A stretch of DNA of 64,000 bases from Ferribacterium limneticum (GTDB lineage: Bacteria; Pseudomonadota; Gammaproteobacteria; Burkholderiales; Rhodocyclaceae). The notes beneath the pieces are model-generated. The model was not told where the DNA came from. It saw nothing but the letters and a program-made list of their open reading frames with translations, and made no database searches. Where the stretch lies: NCBI RefSeq assembly GCF_020510585.1, contig NZ_CP075190.1, forward strand, positions 3,904,001 through 3,968,000, read 5' to 3'. Below are positions 1-13,165 of the stretch, piece after piece. Made by a program: the position numbers and the translations under genes. Within the stretch, counting starts at the first letter, position 1; every line of letters begins with the position of its first letter.

Positions 1-761
1 CTGCCATTTCACCGGCGAGCAGCGAGTTTTCGCTGCACTTCCAGCCGCAGATCGAAACGGTCAGCGGTCGCGTCCTCGGCATCGAGGCCCTGCTGCGCTG
101 GAACAACGCGAAATTCGGTTCCGTCTCGCCGATGCGCTTCATCACCATCGCCGAAGAAACCGGCTTGATCCAGCCGCTTGGCGACTGGGTAATCTGGGAA
201 ACCTGCCGGCTGATCCGCGTCATGAAACAACGGGGTATCGCCGGCATCCGCGTTGCCATCAATATTTCGGCGCAGCAGTTGCGCCATGAAAACCTGCTGC
301 TCCTCGTCCGCGGCGCGCTGGCCTGCTACGACCTCGAACCCGAGGATATCGAGCTCGAAGTGACCGAGAGCACGGCGATGGAAAACCCGGAAATGACGCT
401 GTCCATCCTCGACCAGCTAGCGGCCATGGGCATCGTGCTGGCCATTGACGATTTCGGCACCGGCTACTCCTCGCTGGCTTACCTCAAGCACCTGCCAATC
501 AAGCGCCTCAAGCTCGACCGCTCCTTCGTCAAGGACATCGAGACCGACGTCAACGATGCGGCGATCTGTACCGCGACCATCGCGCTGGGCCACAGCCTGG
601 GTCTCGAACTGGTTGCCGAAGGCGTCGAAACCGAGGCCCAGCGGGACTTTCTCGCCGGACTGGGCTGCGATTTCCTGCAGGGTTACCTGTACAGCCGGCC
701 GATGCCTTTCGACGACACGGTGGCCTACCTCAAGGCCCACCTCGCCGCTCAGCGCCGCTAA
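1..761 (+). CDS. EAL-domain c-di-GMP phosphodiesterase, C-terminal part
   Basis: The gene starts before the window; the open frame runs from base 3. What is visible is an almost complete EAL domain that would hydrolyse cyclic di-GMP: the IEALLRW signature near base 80, an LEVTES metal-ligand segment, [13 protein letters not shown] and the KLDRSFV loop, then a [10 protein letters not shown] segment. All expected catalytic motifs are present, so I call it active. Upstream domains (PAS, REC or GGDEF) cannot be seen. Its stop codon overlaps, by two bases, the stop codon of the converging spermidine synthase-like gene. Confidence 0.9.
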   Translation, partial: AISPASSEFSLHFQPQIETVSGRVLGIEALLRWNNAKFGSVSPMRFITIAEETGLIQPLGDWVIWETCRLIRVMKQRGIAGIRVAINISAQQLRHENLLLLVRGALACYDLEPEDIELEVTESTAMENPEMTLSILDQLAAMGIVLAIDDFGTGYSSLAYLKHLPIKRLKLDRSFVKDIETDVNDAAICTATIALGHSLGLELVAEGVETEAQRDFLAGLGCDFLQGYLYSRPMPFDDTVAYLKAHLAAQRR

Positions 762-2257
762 CGGATGACCTTGCGCCACTCTTCTTCGAAGGTGCGCACC
801 AAAACCTGATTGTTCAACTGATTGACCTCGGCTGGCAGGCGCGCCATGTCGGCCGGGAATTCGAACAGGCCGGGCAGGATTTCCGATGTCAAAAATCGCG
901 TTTTTTTCCGGTCGACCGTGGGAATGGTGAATTCCTGCCGGCCGGCGATGATGTAGCCCCATTCGCCGAAGGACGGGACCAGCGCGTGATACGGCGCCGT
1001 CTTGAAGCCGACGCTTTCCAGCGTCGTCACGACGCACCAGAAGGATTGCCGGGCGTAGAGCGGCGAGGTGGACTGGACGACGATCAGGCCGCGCGCCGAC
1101 AGGCGTTTTTCGAGCAGGCGGTAGAAGGCCGAGGTATAGAGCTTGCCGAGCGCGTAATTGGCCGGATCGGGAAAATCGACGACGACAAAGTCGAAATACT
1201 CGCGGCTTTCCTCCAGCCATTGCAGCGCGTCGGCGTTGACTACCGTGACCTTGGGCGAACTCAGCGCGCCTTCGTTGAGCGCGACGAGAGCCGGGGTCTT
1301 GGCGAACAGATCGGTCATCGCCGGGTCGAGATCGACCAGCGTTACTGATTCGACGTTCGGATACTTGAGAATTTCACGCACGGCCAGGCCATCGCCGCCA
1401 CCGAGCACCAGCACCCGTTTCGCCCCCGGCAGGCTGGCCAGACCGGGGTGAACCAGCGCCTCGTGATAGCGGTATTCGTCATGCGAGGAAAACTGCAGGT
1501 TGTTGTTGATGAACAAGCGCAAATCGTCTCGCCAGCGGGTGACGACGAGGCGCTGGTAGGGCGTCGTTTCGGCGTGAATGATGTCGTCGGCGTAGAGGTG
1601 GGTTTCAGCGATGGTCGTCAGTTGCCCGGCCCCGGCGAACCCGGCGGCGAGCAGGCCAAAGACCGTCCAGCTTTGCACGGCAAGCCAACGCCGCGACGGC
1701 AGTTGATCGCGGAACAGATGCAGCGCCCAGAGCGCCACGGCGACGTTGAGCACGCCAAACAACAGCCCGGTACGCACCATGCCGATCTGCGGCGCCAGGA
1801 CGAGCGGAAAAAGGATGGAGACCGCCAGCGCGCCAAGATAATCGAAAGTGAGCACTTGCGACACGAGGTCCTTGAAGGCCAGTTCGCGCTTCAGGATGCG
1901 CATGACCAGCGGAATTTCCAACCCCACCAGGACGCCGACGCCGAACACCGCGAGATAGAGCACCAGCTTGAACGGCCCGCCCAGCCAGGTGAAAACGAGG
2001 AACAGCCCGATCGCCGAAAAGCCGCCGAGCAGCCCGACCATAAGTTCGATCTGGATGAAGCGCCCGATCAGATCGCGCGTGATGTATTTCGACAACCACG
2101 AGCCAGCGCCCATGGCGAACAGGTAGGTGCCGATCACCGTCGAGAACTGCGTCACCGAGTCGCCGAGCAGGTAGGACGACAGCGCGCCGGCGATCAGCTC
2201 GTAGGCCAGGCCACAGGAGGCAATGACGAAAACGGAGAAAAGGAGCGCATGCCGCAT
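758..2257 (-). CDS. Membrane-anchored spermidine synthase-like aminopropyltransferase
   Basis: A 499-residue protein. About the first 210 residues form seven or eight hydrophobic segments (start MRHALLFSVFVIASCGLAYE). The rest is a spermidine-synthase fold with the nucleotide-binding motif VLGGGDGLAVRE near residue 280 and the catalytic-loop segment VVVDFPDPAN near 360. Soluble SpeE is about 290 residues, so this is the long membrane-fused family often seen in Proteobacteria near DUF350/DUF4178 genes; such a cluster lies at 35.9-39.4 kb here. I start at 2257 because the longer frame upstream is charged, low-complexity and runs into the opposite promoter. A dispersed repeat copy (891-922) lies inside its C-terminal coding region. 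The polyamine made is not inferable. Confidence 0.85.
   Translation of the reverse strand: MRHALLFSVFVIASCGLAYELIAGALSSYLLGDSVTQFSTVIGTYLFAMGAGSWLSKYITRDLIGRFIQIELMVGLLGGFSAIGLFLVFTWLGGPFKLVLYLAVFGVGVLVGLEIPLVMRILKRELAFKDLVSQVLTFDYLGALAVSILFPLVLAPQIGMVRTGLLFGVLNVAVALWALHLFRDQLPSRRWLAVQSWTVFGLLAAGFAGAGQLTTIAETHLYADDIIHAETTPYQRLVVTRWRDDLRLFINNNLQFSSHDEYRYHEALVHPGLASLPGAKRVLVLGGGDGLAVREILKYPNVESVTLVDLDPAMTDLFAKTPALVALNEGALSSPKVTVVNADALQWLEESREYFDFVVVDFPDPANYALGKLYTSAFYRLLEKRLSARGLIVVQSTSPLYARQSFWCVVTTLESVGFKTAPYHALVPSFGEWGYIIAGRQEFTIPTVDRKKTRFLTSEILPGLFEFPADMARLPAEVNQLNNQVLVRTFEEEWRKVIR
891..922 (+). repeat. Dispersed repeat copy A (in the spermidine synthase-like gene)
   Basis: The right half, TTTTTCCGGTCGACCGTGGG, matches the family consensus; the GGCC block is diverged. 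It is coding in the opposite strand (TVDRKKTRF). Confidence 0.6.
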
Positions 2258-2322
2258 GGGCAGCGATGCTACCGCGAAATCGCGGGAACGGCCCAGAACC
2301 GCAGTGGTCAGACCGGCATCGC

Positions 2323-2360
2323 CATTTCGTTTTTGGCCCTTTTTTCCGGTTGACCGTGAG
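2323..2360 (+). repeat. Dispersed repeat copy B (start of the yceI-like gene)
   Basis: Near full length: CATTTCGTTTTTGGCC, then nine bases ending TTTCC, then GGTTGACCGTGAG. The GTG of the repeat is the YceI start codon. Confidence 0.8.
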
Positions 2361-2913
2361 ACTCCTTCCCGCCCTGCTTTTCGCCGCTTGCCTGCCTCTG
2401 GCCGACGCCGCCGAATACACCATCGACCCGGCGCACACCTACGCCAGCTTCGAAATCGACCATCTCGGCTTTTCAACGCAGCGCGGCCAGTTCAATCGGA
2501 GCAGCGGCATCGTCGAGTTCGACGCTGAGGAAAAAACCGGCCGCATCGACATCAGCATCGAAACCGCCTCGCTCGACACCGGTTTTGAATTGCGCGACGA
2601 CGTCCTGCGCGGTGACGACTGGTTCAAGGCCAAGGACTTTCCTTACATATTCTTTCGCAGCCAGAAACTCATTTTCACCGAAGAAAAACTCAGCGCCGTC
2701 GACGGCGTCCTCGTCATGCTCGGTGAAATCCGGCCGATGCGCCTTGAGGTCAGCCGCTTCAAATGCGGCCTCAATCTGGCCAGCCGCAAGCGCGGCTGCG
2801 GTGCCGACGCCATCGGCGTGTTACGCCGCTCCGAATTCGGCCTGAGCAACGGCCTGCCCTTCATCGGCGACGAAGTCCGCCTGCGCGTCCAGGTCGAAGC
2901 CTATCAGCCCTGA
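2356..2913 (+). CDS. YceI-family periplasmic lipid-binding-like protein
   Basis: About 185 residues. A signal peptide (VRLLPALLFAACLPLADA, cleavage before AEY) is followed by a YceI-type beta-barrel: YTIDPAHTYASFEIDHLGFS, GRIDISIETASLDTG, DDWFKAKDFPYIFF and the C-terminal GDEVRLRVQVEAY. YceI proteins bind isoprenoid-like lipids in the periplasm. The GTG at 2356 places the signal peptide correctly; a TTG at 2350 is the alternative. Unusually, this start codon lies inside a dispersed repeat copy (2323-2360), so the repeat supplies the translation start. The gene is divergent from the spermidine synthase-like gene. Confidence 0.85.
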   Translation: MRLLPALLFAACLPLADAAEYTIDPAHTYASFEIDHLGFSTQRGQFNRSSGIVEFDAEEKTGRIDISIETASLDTGFELRDDVLRGDDWFKAKDFPYIFFRSQKLIFTEEKLSAVDGVLVMLGEIRPMRLEVSRFKCGLNLASRKRGCGADAIGVLRRSEFGLSNGLPFIGDEVRLRVQVEAYQP

Positions 2914-3015
2914 ATTTCCTTTCCGCCGGGGCGCCCGCCACTGCACTAAAGTCATGTGCTAATCCCCTGTTTCTGCGAAAATAGCACCCCCCTTTTGCTG
3001 TTCCCGGACACCCCA

Positions 3016-4125
3016 ATGCCACCCCATCCCGCCATCGCCAGCACCGCCGAGATCGTCGCCGAACTCAAGGCCGGTCGCATGGTCATTCTGGTCGATGAAG
3101 AAGACCGCGAAAACGAGGGCGACCTCGTCATGGCCGCCGAACACATCACGCCCGAGGCGATCAATTTCATGGCCAGATTCGGCCGCGGCCTGATCTGCCT
3201 GACGCTGACTGAAGCCCGCTGCAAGAAGCTCGGCCTCGCCCAGATGGCGACCAACAACAAGACCCAGTACGGGACCGCCTTCACCGTCTCCATCGAGGCC
3301 GCCGAAGGCGTCACCACCGGCATCTCGGCCGCCGACCGGGCGCGCACCATCCAGGTAGCCGTCGCCAAGAACACGACCATCGACGACATCGTCCAGCCCG
3401 GCCACGTCTTCCCGATCACCGCCCGCGAAGGCGGCGTCCTGGTCCGCGCCGGCCACACCGAAGCCGGCTGCGACCTGGCCGGCATGGCCGGTCTCGAACC
3501 GTCCTCGGTGATCTGCGAAATCATGAACGACGACGGCACCATGGCCCGCCTGCCCGAGCTCATGGAATTCGCCAAGGAGCATGGCCTGAAGATCGGCACC
3601 ATCGCCGACCTCATCCACTACCGCGCCGCCTCCGAAACCCTGGTCAAGCGCGTCACGAGCAAGACGATCAGTACCGCCCACGGCGATTTCACCATGCATG
3701 CCTATGTCGATCAGGCGAGCGGCGCCACTCATCTGGCGCTGGTCAAGGGCAGCATCCCGGCCGGCGATGAAACGCTGGTCCGCGTGCATGAACCGCTCTC
3801 CGTGCTCGATTTCCTCGACCCGGCCAGCAAGCGCCAGTCCTTCTCGATCGAGCAGGCCCAGGCAGCCATGGCCAAGTTCGGCCACGGCGTCATCGTCCTC
3901 ATGCACCGCCCGGAAGACGGCGAAGCCATCCTTTCCCGCCTGACCGGCACCGCCCCGAGCGGCCCGGTCAAATGGGACCCGCGCACCTACGGCATCGGCG
4001 CCCAGATCCTGCGCGATGTCGGCGTTTCCAAGATGCGCCTGCTCTCCAGCCCGCGCAAAATGCCCTCCATGACCGGCTTTGGCCTCGAAGTCACCGGTTT
4101 CGTCACGACACCAGCGGAGCTATAA
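3016..4125 (+). CDS. ribBX: 3,4-dihydroxy-2-butanone-4-phosphate synthase with degenerate GTP cyclohydrolase II domain (RibBX type)
   Basis: About 369 residues. The N-terminal 200 residues are DHBP synthase, which makes the four-carbon riboflavin precursor from ribulose 5-phosphate; the DEEDRENEGDLV metal-site motif and GHTEAGCDLA are present. The C-terminal half resembles GTP cyclohydrolase II, but the usual zinc-ligand cysteines after the RVHxE-like segment are absent (LVRVHEPLSVLDFLDP instead). It therefore matches the hybrid RibBX variant described in Proteobacteria rather than a bifunctional RibBA. The start at 3016 is the first methionine aligning with the family. First gene of a tight operon with ribH, nusB, thiL and pgpA. 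Confidence 0.92.
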   Translation: MPPHPAIASTAEIVAELKAGRMVILVDEEDRENEGDLVMAAEHITPEAINFMARFGRGLICLTLTEARCKKLGLAQMATNNKTQYGTAFTVSIEAAEGVTTGISAADRARTIQVAVAKNTTIDDIVQPGHVFPITAREGGVLVRAGHTEAGCDLAGMAGLEPSSVICEIMNDDGTMARLPELMEFAKEHGLKIGTIADLIHYRAASETLVKRVTSKTISTAHGDFTMHAYVDQASGATHLALVKGSIPAGDETLVRVHEPLSVLDFLDPASKRQSFSIEQAQAAMAKFGHGVIVLMHRPEDGEAILSRLTGTAPSGPVKWDPRTYGIGAQILRDVGVSKMRLLSSPRKMPSMTGFGLEVTGFVTTPAEL

Positions 4126-4128
4126 ACG

Positions 4129-4602
4129 ATGTCCCGTTTCGACAACATCTTTGAATACGACAATAACCTCGACGGCACCGGCCTCAAGGTTGGTATCGTC
4201 ATGAGCCGCTTCAACCTGCCGGTCTGCGAAGCCCTGCTCTCGTCCTGCGTCACCGAACTCAAGCGCCTCGGCGTCGCCGATGCCGACATGACCATCGCCA
4301 ACGTTCCCGGCGCGCTGGAAATCCCGCTCGTCCTGCAGAGCATGGCGCAAAGCGGCAGCTTCGACGCGCTGGTCGCACTGGGCGCCGTCATCCGTGGCGA
4401 CACCTATCATTTCGAAGTCGTTTCCAACGATTCCTGCCGCGCCATCATGGAAGTCCAGCTCGACACCGGCGTCCCCATCGCCAACGGCATCCTGACCTGC
4501 GACACCGACGAACAGGCCGAAATCCGCACCCAGCCGAAGGGCAGCGACTGCGCCCAGGCTGCCGTCGAAATGGCCAACCTCCAGAAAGCCCTGCTCCAAT
4601 GA
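4129..4602 (+). CDS. ribH: 6,7-dimethyl-8-ribityllumazine synthase
   Basis: 157 residues, normal for the family. It condenses the DHBP synthase product with the ribitylaminopyrimidine to give lumazine, the penultimate step of riboflavin synthesis. Visible signatures are [17 protein letters not shown] at the N-terminus, [13 protein letters not shown], the [18 protein letters not shown] active-site block with its histidine, and [13 protein letters not shown]. It starts three bases after the ribBX stop and overlaps nusB by four bases (ATGA), which indicates translational coupling. Confidence 0.96.
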   Translation: MSRFDNIFEYDNNLDGTGLKVGIVMSRFNLPVCEALLSSCVTELKRLGVADADMTIANVPGALEIPLVLQSMAQSGSFDALVALGAVIRGDTYHFEVVSNDSCRAIMEVQLDTGVPIANGILTCDTDEQAEIRTQPKGSDCAQAAVEMANLQKALLQ

Positions 4603-5087
4603 CCACTTTTCTCAGCGACAGCGAACATCCCCACGACGTCAAGGCCCCGCCCAAGTCGGCCCGCCGTCGCTCCCGCGAATTCATCCTGCAAGGCCTTTAC
4701 CAGTGGCGCGTCGGCGGTGCCGACGAAGCCGCCATCGAAGCCTACGCCCCGGAAATGGAAGGCTTCGCCAAGGCTGACCGTGAATTCTTCGTCGGCACGC
4801 TGCGCGGCGTCATCGGCCAGCGCGAGACGCTGGTATCGCAAGTCACGGCGCACCTTGACCGGCCGTTCAGCGAACTCTCGCCGATTGAAGCCTGCGTCCT
4901 GATGATGGGTGCCTTCGAGATGAACAACCATCCCGAAACCCCCTATCGTGTCATCATCAACGAGGCCATCGAACTGGCCAAATCCTTCGGCGGCACCGAT
5001 GGCCACAAGTACGTCAATGGCGTGCTCGACAAGATCGCCGCCGTCGTTCGCGCCGACGAGGTTGCCGCACGCAAGCAGAGTAAATAA
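4599..5087 (+). CDS. nusB: Transcription antitermination factor NusB
   Basis: 162 residues. An N-terminal extension of about 20 residues precedes the NusB helical domain: [51 protein letters not shown] and the C-terminal [20 protein letters not shown] with [11 protein letters not shown]. NusB with NusE binds boxA RNA in rRNA antitermination. The ribH-nusB-thiL order is common in Betaproteobacteria. The ATGA overlap with ribH fixes the start. Confidence 0.95.
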   Translation: MTTFLSDSEHPHDVKAPPKSARRRSREFILQGLYQWRVGGADEAAIEAYAPEMEGFAKADREFFVGTLRGVIGQRETLVSQVTAHLDRPFSELSPIEACVLMMGAFEMNNHPETPYRVIINEAIELAKSFGGTDGHKYVNGVLDKIAAVVRADEVAARKQSK

Positions 5088-5091
5088 GGCC

Positions 5092-6069
5092 ATGCCGGGC
5101 GAGTTCGACCTGATCAGCAAGTATTTCGCCCGGCCTACCCCGTCGGCCGTCCTCGGCCCCGGCGACGACTGCGCGCTGGTCCAGCCGACACCCGGCAAGC
5201 AGCTGGCGGTGACCACCGATATGCTAGTCGCCGGCACGCATTTCCTGCCCGACACCGATCCCAAGAACCTCGGCTGGAAAGCGTTGGCCGTCAATATCTC
5301 GGACCTCGCCGCGATGGGCGCCCAGCCGCGCTGGGTGACGCTGGCCGGCGCGCTGCCAGCGGTCGACGAGCCATGGATCGCCGCCTTCGCTGAAGGCTTC
5401 TTCGCCTGCGCCGCTGAATATGGCGTCGATGTCATCGGCGGCGACACCACCAAAGGCCCGCTCAACGTCTGCGTCACGGCCATCGGCGAAGTCGAACCGG
5501 GCCGCGCCCTGCGCCGTGACGGCGCCAAGCCCGGCGACCAGATCTGGGTTTCCGGCCGTCCCGGCCTGGCCAGCCTCGGCCTCGCTCACCTTCAAAACAA
5601 GGTCAAACTGCCCGAGCCGTGGCCCCGCCTGTGTGTCGGCGCCCTTGAAAAGCCCCGCCCGCGCGTCGCCCTCGGCCTTGCGCTGAACGGCATTGCCTCT
5701 TCCGCCATCGATGTTTCCGACGGCATGCTCGCCGACCTCGGCCATATCGCCGAACGCTCGGGCTGCGCCGCCGCCGTCAAGCTGGTCCAGCTACCGCATC
5801 TACCCAAGGGCGAAAGCTACGACGCCGACCTCCGGCGCATCGCGCTCGAATGCCAGCTGACCGGCGGCGACGACTACGAGCTGTGCTTCACCGCACCGGG
5901 CACGCAAAGCCTGGCTATCGCCAAAATTGCCGCGCAACTCGAACTGCCGCTGTGGTGCATCGGCGAGATGGTGACAGGCCCAACCGGCGACGTTACCGTT
6001 TTCGACCCTGACGGCAAGCCCGTCGACTTCGGCCGCAAGGGATACGACCACTTTGGCCAAGCGACCTGA
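5092..6069 (+). CDS. thiL: Thiamine-monophosphate kinase
   Basis: 325 residues, usual for ThiL, which phosphorylates TMP to the active cofactor TPP. Motifs: MPGEFDLISKYFARP at the start, GPGDDCALV, KALAVNISDLAAMGAQPRW, YGVDVIGGDTTKGP, SAIDVSDGMLADLGHI and LTGGDDYELCFTA. The start at 5092 lies four bases after the nusB stop. Its 3' end overlaps pgpA by 17 bases. Confidence 0.95.
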   Translation: MPGEFDLISKYFARPTPSAVLGPGDDCALVQPTPGKQLAVTTDMLVAGTHFLPDTDPKNLGWKALAVNISDLAAMGAQPRWVTLAGALPAVDEPWIAAFAEGFFACAAEYGVDVIGGDTTKGPLNVCVTAIGEVEPGRALRRDGAKPGDQIWVSGRPGLASLGLAHLQNKVKLPEPWPRLCVGALEKPRPRVALGLALNGIASSAIDVSDGMLADLGHIAERSGCAAAVKLVQLPHLPKGESYDADLRRIALECQLTGGDDYELCFTAPGTQSLAIAKIAAQLELPLWCIGEMVTGPTGDVTVFDPDGKPVDFGRKGYDHFGQAT

Positions 6070-6538
6070 TCTCAACTTCCTGATTGCCCACCCGGCGCAT
6101 TTCTTCGCGCTGGGCTGCGGCAGCGGCCTGGCCCCGAAGGCGCCGGGCACCTTCGGGACGCTGTTCGCGTGGGCGATGTTCGCGCTGTTCCATCACCACT
6201 TTTCTGATTTTGGCCTTTTTTTCCTGTTGACCGTGGCCTACCTCGGCGGCATCTGGTTCATCGACGTCACCGGCCGTGGCCTCGGCGATCCCGACCACGG
6301 CAGCATCGTCTGGGACGAGATCGTGCCCTTCTGGCTCATCCTCATGATGACGCCAGCCACTTTCCTCTGGCAACTGGCCGCCTTCGCGCTTTTCCGCTTT
6401 TTCGACATCACCAAGCCGCAGCCGGCCCGCTATTTTGACGAGCATGTCAAAAACGGCTTCGGCGTCATGGCCGACGATCTTGTCGCGGCCGGCTACACTT
6501 TGCTCTGTCTCGCCCTGCTCAAGATCGTTTTCGCCTGA
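6053..6538 (+). CDS. pgpA: Phosphatidylglycerophosphatase A
   Basis: 161 residues starting at a TTG. PgpA dephosphorylates phosphatidylglycerol phosphate in the inner membrane. Family signatures: HFFALGCGSGLAPKAPGTFG, FIDVTGRGLGDPDHGSIVWD with the acidic active site, and ALFRFFDITKPQPARYFD near the C-terminus, plus several hydrophobic helices. It overlaps the end of thiL, as usual for this pair. A dispersed repeat copy at 6199-6236 is translated in frame as part of a hydrophobic stretch (FSDFGLFFLLTVA). Confidence 0.93.
   Translation: MAKRPDLNFLIAHPAHFFALGCGSGLAPKAPGTFGTLFAWAMFALFHHHFSDFGLFFLLTVAYLGGIWFIDVTGRGLGDPDHGSIVWDEIVPFWLILMMTPATFLWQLAAFALFRFFDITKPQPARYFDEHVKNGFGVMADDLVAAGYTLLCLALLKIVFA
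6199..6236 (+). repeat. Dispersed repeat copy C (inside pgpA)
   Basis: GATTTTGGCC, nine bases, then TGTTGACCGTGG. One change in the CCGG core. Translated in frame within pgpA. Confidence 0.75.
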
Positions 6539-6594
6539 CACGGCAACACCGCACTGGCATAGAATAGCCGGCATAACCTGCTCGGAGATTCGCC

Positions 6595-6873
6595 ATGAGT
6601 CACAAGCATGCCCACCTGATGCGCAGCATCTTCCAGGACCCGCCATCGGGCAACATCCACTGGCGCGAGATCGAATCGCTGCTCCACCACCTCGGTGCCG
6701 AGATCGAGCCGGCGCATGGCGCCCGCTACAAGATCACGCTCAACAAGGTCGAAGCCTTCCTCCATCACCCGCACAACAGCAGCACCTGCAGCCGGACGGA
6801 CATCAAGTCGATTCGCGAGATGCTCAGCCATGCCGGGGTGACTTTGTCCGCCTATGAGGCGGGAGACGTTTGA
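6595..6873 (+). CDS. HicA-family small protein without an adjacent antitoxin
   Basis: 92 residues. The HWREIESLLHHLGAEIEPAHGARYKI core and DIKSIREMLSHAGV tail match the HicA double-stranded RNA-binding-like fold used by mRNA-interferase toxins. The usual catalytic histidine context (GSHxxF) is altered to GARYKI with a later AFLHHPHNSS, so activity is doubtful. No HicB-like antitoxin lies on either side: pgpA is upstream and a histidine kinase follows 10 bases later. A good SD (GGAG) precedes the ATG. Probably a domesticated chromosomal family rather than an active toxin pair. Confidence 0.7.
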   Translation: MSHKHAHLMRSIFQDPPSGNIHWREIESLLHHLGAEIEPAHGARYKITLNKVEAFLHHPHNSSTCSRTDIKSIREMLSHAGVTLSAYEAGDV

Positions 6874-6883
6874 GCCATTCCCG

Positions 6884-10147
<3,264 letters not shown>

Positions 10148-10241
10148 AATTATTTCTCCAGTACACGCGCAATGCCTTGTCTGAGAGCGCTTGGCGGGGG
10201 AGACTAGCGTTCGTGAATGAAATGCAAGGGGAGCGGGAAGC

Positions 10242-13163
10242 ATGACAGATCAGGACAACAAGACCCAGGGTCCCAGCAAACCCATTGTGCTTATTGTCGA
10301 CGACGTGCCGGACAACCTCGCCGCCATTTCGGAAATGATCAGCAATCTTGGCGTTGACGTCCGGGTCGCCAACAGTGGCCTGGTCGCCCTTCGCTACGCC
10401 AGGCTGCCCCCCCACCCGGACCTCATTCTGCTCGATGTCATGATGCCCGAGATGGATGGCCATGACGTGCTCCGTGCACTGCGCGCGGATGCCGAAACCC
10501 GCGATATTCCGGTGATATTCGTTACTGCCCTCGACGACCCGGAAAACGAGGAGCGCGGCATCGAGGAAGGCGCCGTCGATTACATCACCAAACCGATCAA
10601 TCCAGCCGTCCTCGGCATACGCGTCAAGGCCCAGCTTGAACTGAAACGGGCCCGCGACATCGTTGCCGGGCAAAAGGCATGGCTTGAGCAGGAAGTTGCC
10701 CGGCGCGTCGCCGAAAACGTTCAGCTCGATACCCGGCTGCAGATCGCCCTGGCCACCTCCGGTTTCGGCATCTGGGAGCACGATCACGAACGCGGCAGCA
10801 ATCACTGGAGTCCCAGCCTGTCACAAATTCTCGGCTTGGCAGAAGGGCCGACAACAATCGCTGCCAGTCTTGAATTGATCCACCCGGAAGACCGCAACGC
10901 GATAGAGCAGGGCATGGTGGCATCCCCCAGCCAAGGCGACGAAATCCATATCGAAGAATTGCGCATGCGCCATGCCGATGGTCACTGGGTATGGATGGAG
11001 GCGCGGGGGCGGATACTGCGCCGCGATGCCCAAGGGAAAGCGGCGCTGGTCCTCGGAACCATGGCCGACATCAGCCGACGCAAGATGGCTGATGCTGAAC
11101 ATCGCCTGTCATCGGTTGTCTTTACCGGGATCAGCGATGGCGTCTGCATCACCGATGCCAACGGCGATATTCTGCTCACCAACCAGGCTTTTTCAAAGGT
11201 GACCGGTTACAGCAGCAGCGAAGCACTCGGCAAGAATCCCCGCATCCTCCGTTCCGGGACACATGGCGCTGAGTTTTATCGCGACATGTGGGATTCCATC
11301 AATCGGTACGGCAGTTGGCAGGGTGAGATCACCAACCGGCGCAAGGATGGCGAACTGGTGACCGAATGGTTGAACATTTCAGCCGTGCGCGATCAAAGCG
11401 GGCGACTGGCCAATTACGTCGGCGTATTCAGCGACCTCTCGGAGCGCCATGCCGCGGCCGAACGCATTCAATATCTGTCCAGCTTCGACCCGCTGACCAA
11501 CCTGCCCAACCGCAGCCTGTTTGCCGACCGCCTCGGACAGGCCCTGATCAGCGCTCACCGCTTCAATCGGGAGACGGCAGTTATCCTGCTCGACGTCGAC
11601 CGTTTCCGTTTCATCAACGACACGCTCGGCCCACCCGTTGGCGACGCGATACTGATCGAGGTGGCACGCCGCCTCAATCTGCAGGTACGCGAGGGCGATA
11701 CCATCGGCCGCCGCTCCGGCAACGAATTCGGCTTCGTGATGGCCAATCTGAGTCACGAACGAGACACCATCGCGCTCGCCCAGCGCATGCTGGACGCTAT
11801 CGCCGTTCCGTTCGAGATCGGTGAGCACAGCATCGCCATTACCGCCTGCATCGGCGTTGCCGTCGCCCCCCGCAACGGCAACGATGTCGATACCCTGATG
11901 AAGTGCGCCGATGCCGCCCTGCTGCGCACCAAAAAGAGCGGACAAAATACATTCCGTTTCTATTCACCGGAAATGGATGCCGATGCCGCCCGCCGACTCG
12001 GGCTTGAGGCTGCCTTGCGCCAAGCCCTGCAACGCAATGAACTGACCGTTTACTACCAGCCACAGATCAGCCTCGACAGCGGCAACATGATAGGCATGGA
12101 AGCCCTGCTGCGCTGGAACAATCCGGCGTTTGGTTCAATCTCCCCGGCCGAGTTCATACCGATCGCCGAAGAAACCGGGCTTATCCTGCCGATCGGCGAA
12201 TGGGTGTTGCGCACCGCCTGCCTGCAAACCCGGCAGTGGCTAGACCTTGGCTTGGCCAGCCTGCGTATTGCGGTCAATCTCTCAGCACGCCAGTTTCGCC
12301 AGGCCAACCTGCCTGGCCTAGTCAGCCAGTGCCTGGCCGAAAGCGGGCTACCAGCCGGTGCGCTGGAACTGGAGATTACCGAGAGTGCACTGATCGACGA
12401 TATCGACGAAGCCATCGCCCAGTGCCGAAGCCTCAAGGCACTTGGCGTCAAAATTTCGCTCGATGATTTCGGCACCGGCTATTCGTCGCTGGCGTATATC
12501 TCGCGCCTCCCATTCGACAAGATCAAGATCGACCAGAGCTTTGTCCGCGACATAACCGAAAACCCGGTCAACGCGGCGATTGCTTCGGCAGCCATCGTCA
12601 TGGCGCGCAGCCTCAACCTGAGCGTACTGGCCGAGGGCGTTGAAACCGAAGCGCAAGCCAGTTTTCTGCGTAGCCGACGCTGCGACTCGATGCAGGGCTA
12701 TCTGTTCAGCAGACCGCTGCCGGCGGCGGAGTTCGAGCAACTGCTGGCCGGCAAAAAGCGCCTGCAACTCGCCAACACGCCACCGGAAAAGGCGCATACG
12801 CTTCTCATTGTCGACGATGAACCGAATATTCTGATGTCGCTGTCGCGCCTGCTGCGCCGCGAAGGCTTCAACATCCTGACCGCCAACTCACCCGCCGAGG
12901 CTTTCGAGCATCTGGCCAAGCATCCGGTACAGGTCATCCTCTCCGACCAGCGCATGCCCGACATGTCGGGAACCGAGTTCTTTGCCCGCGTTCGCCAACT
13001 CTATCCCGACACTATCCGCATCGTACTGACCGGCTATACCGATATCGAATCGGTGACGGGCGCAATCAATCGCGGTGCCATCTACAAATTCCTGACCAAG
13101 CCCTGGGATGACGACATGCTGCGCGAACAGATCCGCGAAGCGTTCCGGATAGCCAAGGGGTGA
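10242..13163 (+). CDS. REC-PAS-PAS-GGDEF(degenerate)-EAL-REC cyclic-di-GMP phosphodiesterase
   Basis: 973 residues. An N-terminal receiver ([17 protein letters not shown]), two PAS domains, and a GGDEF-like domain whose signature reads SGNEF, so cyclase activity is unlikely. An intact EAL domain follows ([34 protein letters not shown]). A second receiver of the RpfG type ([26 protein letters not shown]) closes the protein. It therefore probably degrades c-di-GMP under control of two phosphorylatable receivers, a rare REC-at-both-ends layout. A GGGAGCGGG ribosome site precedes the ATG. The 94-base upstream gap is the largest in the operon and could hold an internal promoter. Confidence 0.93.
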   Translation: MTDQDNKTQGPSKPIVLIVDDVPDNLAAISEMISNLGVDVRVANSGLVALRYARLPPHPDLILLDVMMPEMDGHDVLRALRADAETRDIPVIFVTALDDPENEERGIEEGAVDYITKPINPAVLGIRVKAQLELKRARDIVAGQKAWLEQEVARRVAENVQLDTRLQIALATSGFGIWEHDHERGSNHWSPSLSQILGLAEGPTTIAASLELIHPEDRNAIEQGMVASPSQGDEIHIEELRMRHADGHWVWMEARGRILRRDAQGKAALVLGTMADISRRKMADAEHRLSSVVFTGISDGVCITDANGDILLTNQAFSKVTGYSSSEALGKNPRILRSGTHGAEFYRDMWDSINRYGSWQGEITNRRKDGELVTEWLNISAVRDQSGRLANYVGVFSDLSERHAAAERIQYLSSFDPLTNLPNRSLFADRLGQALISAHRFNRETAVILLDVDRFRFINDTLGPPVGDAILIEVARRLNLQVREGDTIGRRSGNEFGFVMANLSHERDTIALAQRMLDAIAVPFEIGEHSIAITACIGVAVAPRNGNDVDTLMKCADAALLRTKKSGQNTFRFYSPEMDADAARRLGLEAALRQALQRNELTVYYQPQISLDSGNMIGMEALLRWNNPAFGSISPAEFIPIAEETGLILPIGEWVLRTACLQTRQWLDLGLASLRIAVNLSARQFRQANLPGLVSQCLAESGLPAGALELEITESALIDDIDEAIAQCRSLKALGVKISLDDFGTGYSSLAYISRLPFDKIKIDQSFVRDITENPVNAAIASAAIVMARSLNLSVLAEGVETEAQASFLRSRRCDSMQGYLFSRPLPAAEFEQLLAGKKRLQLANTPPEKAHTLLIVDDEPNILMSLSRLLRREGFNILTANSPAEAFEHLAKHPVQVILSDQRMPDMSGTEFFARVRQLYPDTIRIVLTGYTDIESVTGAINRGAIYKFLTKPWDDDMLREQIREAFRIAKG

Positions 13164-13165
13164 GC

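Noticed and set aside
417..2353. Long open frames opposite the EAL and spermidine synthase-like genes
   Set aside because: They mirror strong coding sequence on the other strand, have Arg/Gly/His-rich low-information translations and no family motifs; they are shadows of GC-rich codon bias.
2914..3015. Possible FMN riboswitch before ribBX
   Set aside because: The region is only about 100 bases and lacks the conserved RFN-element blocks.
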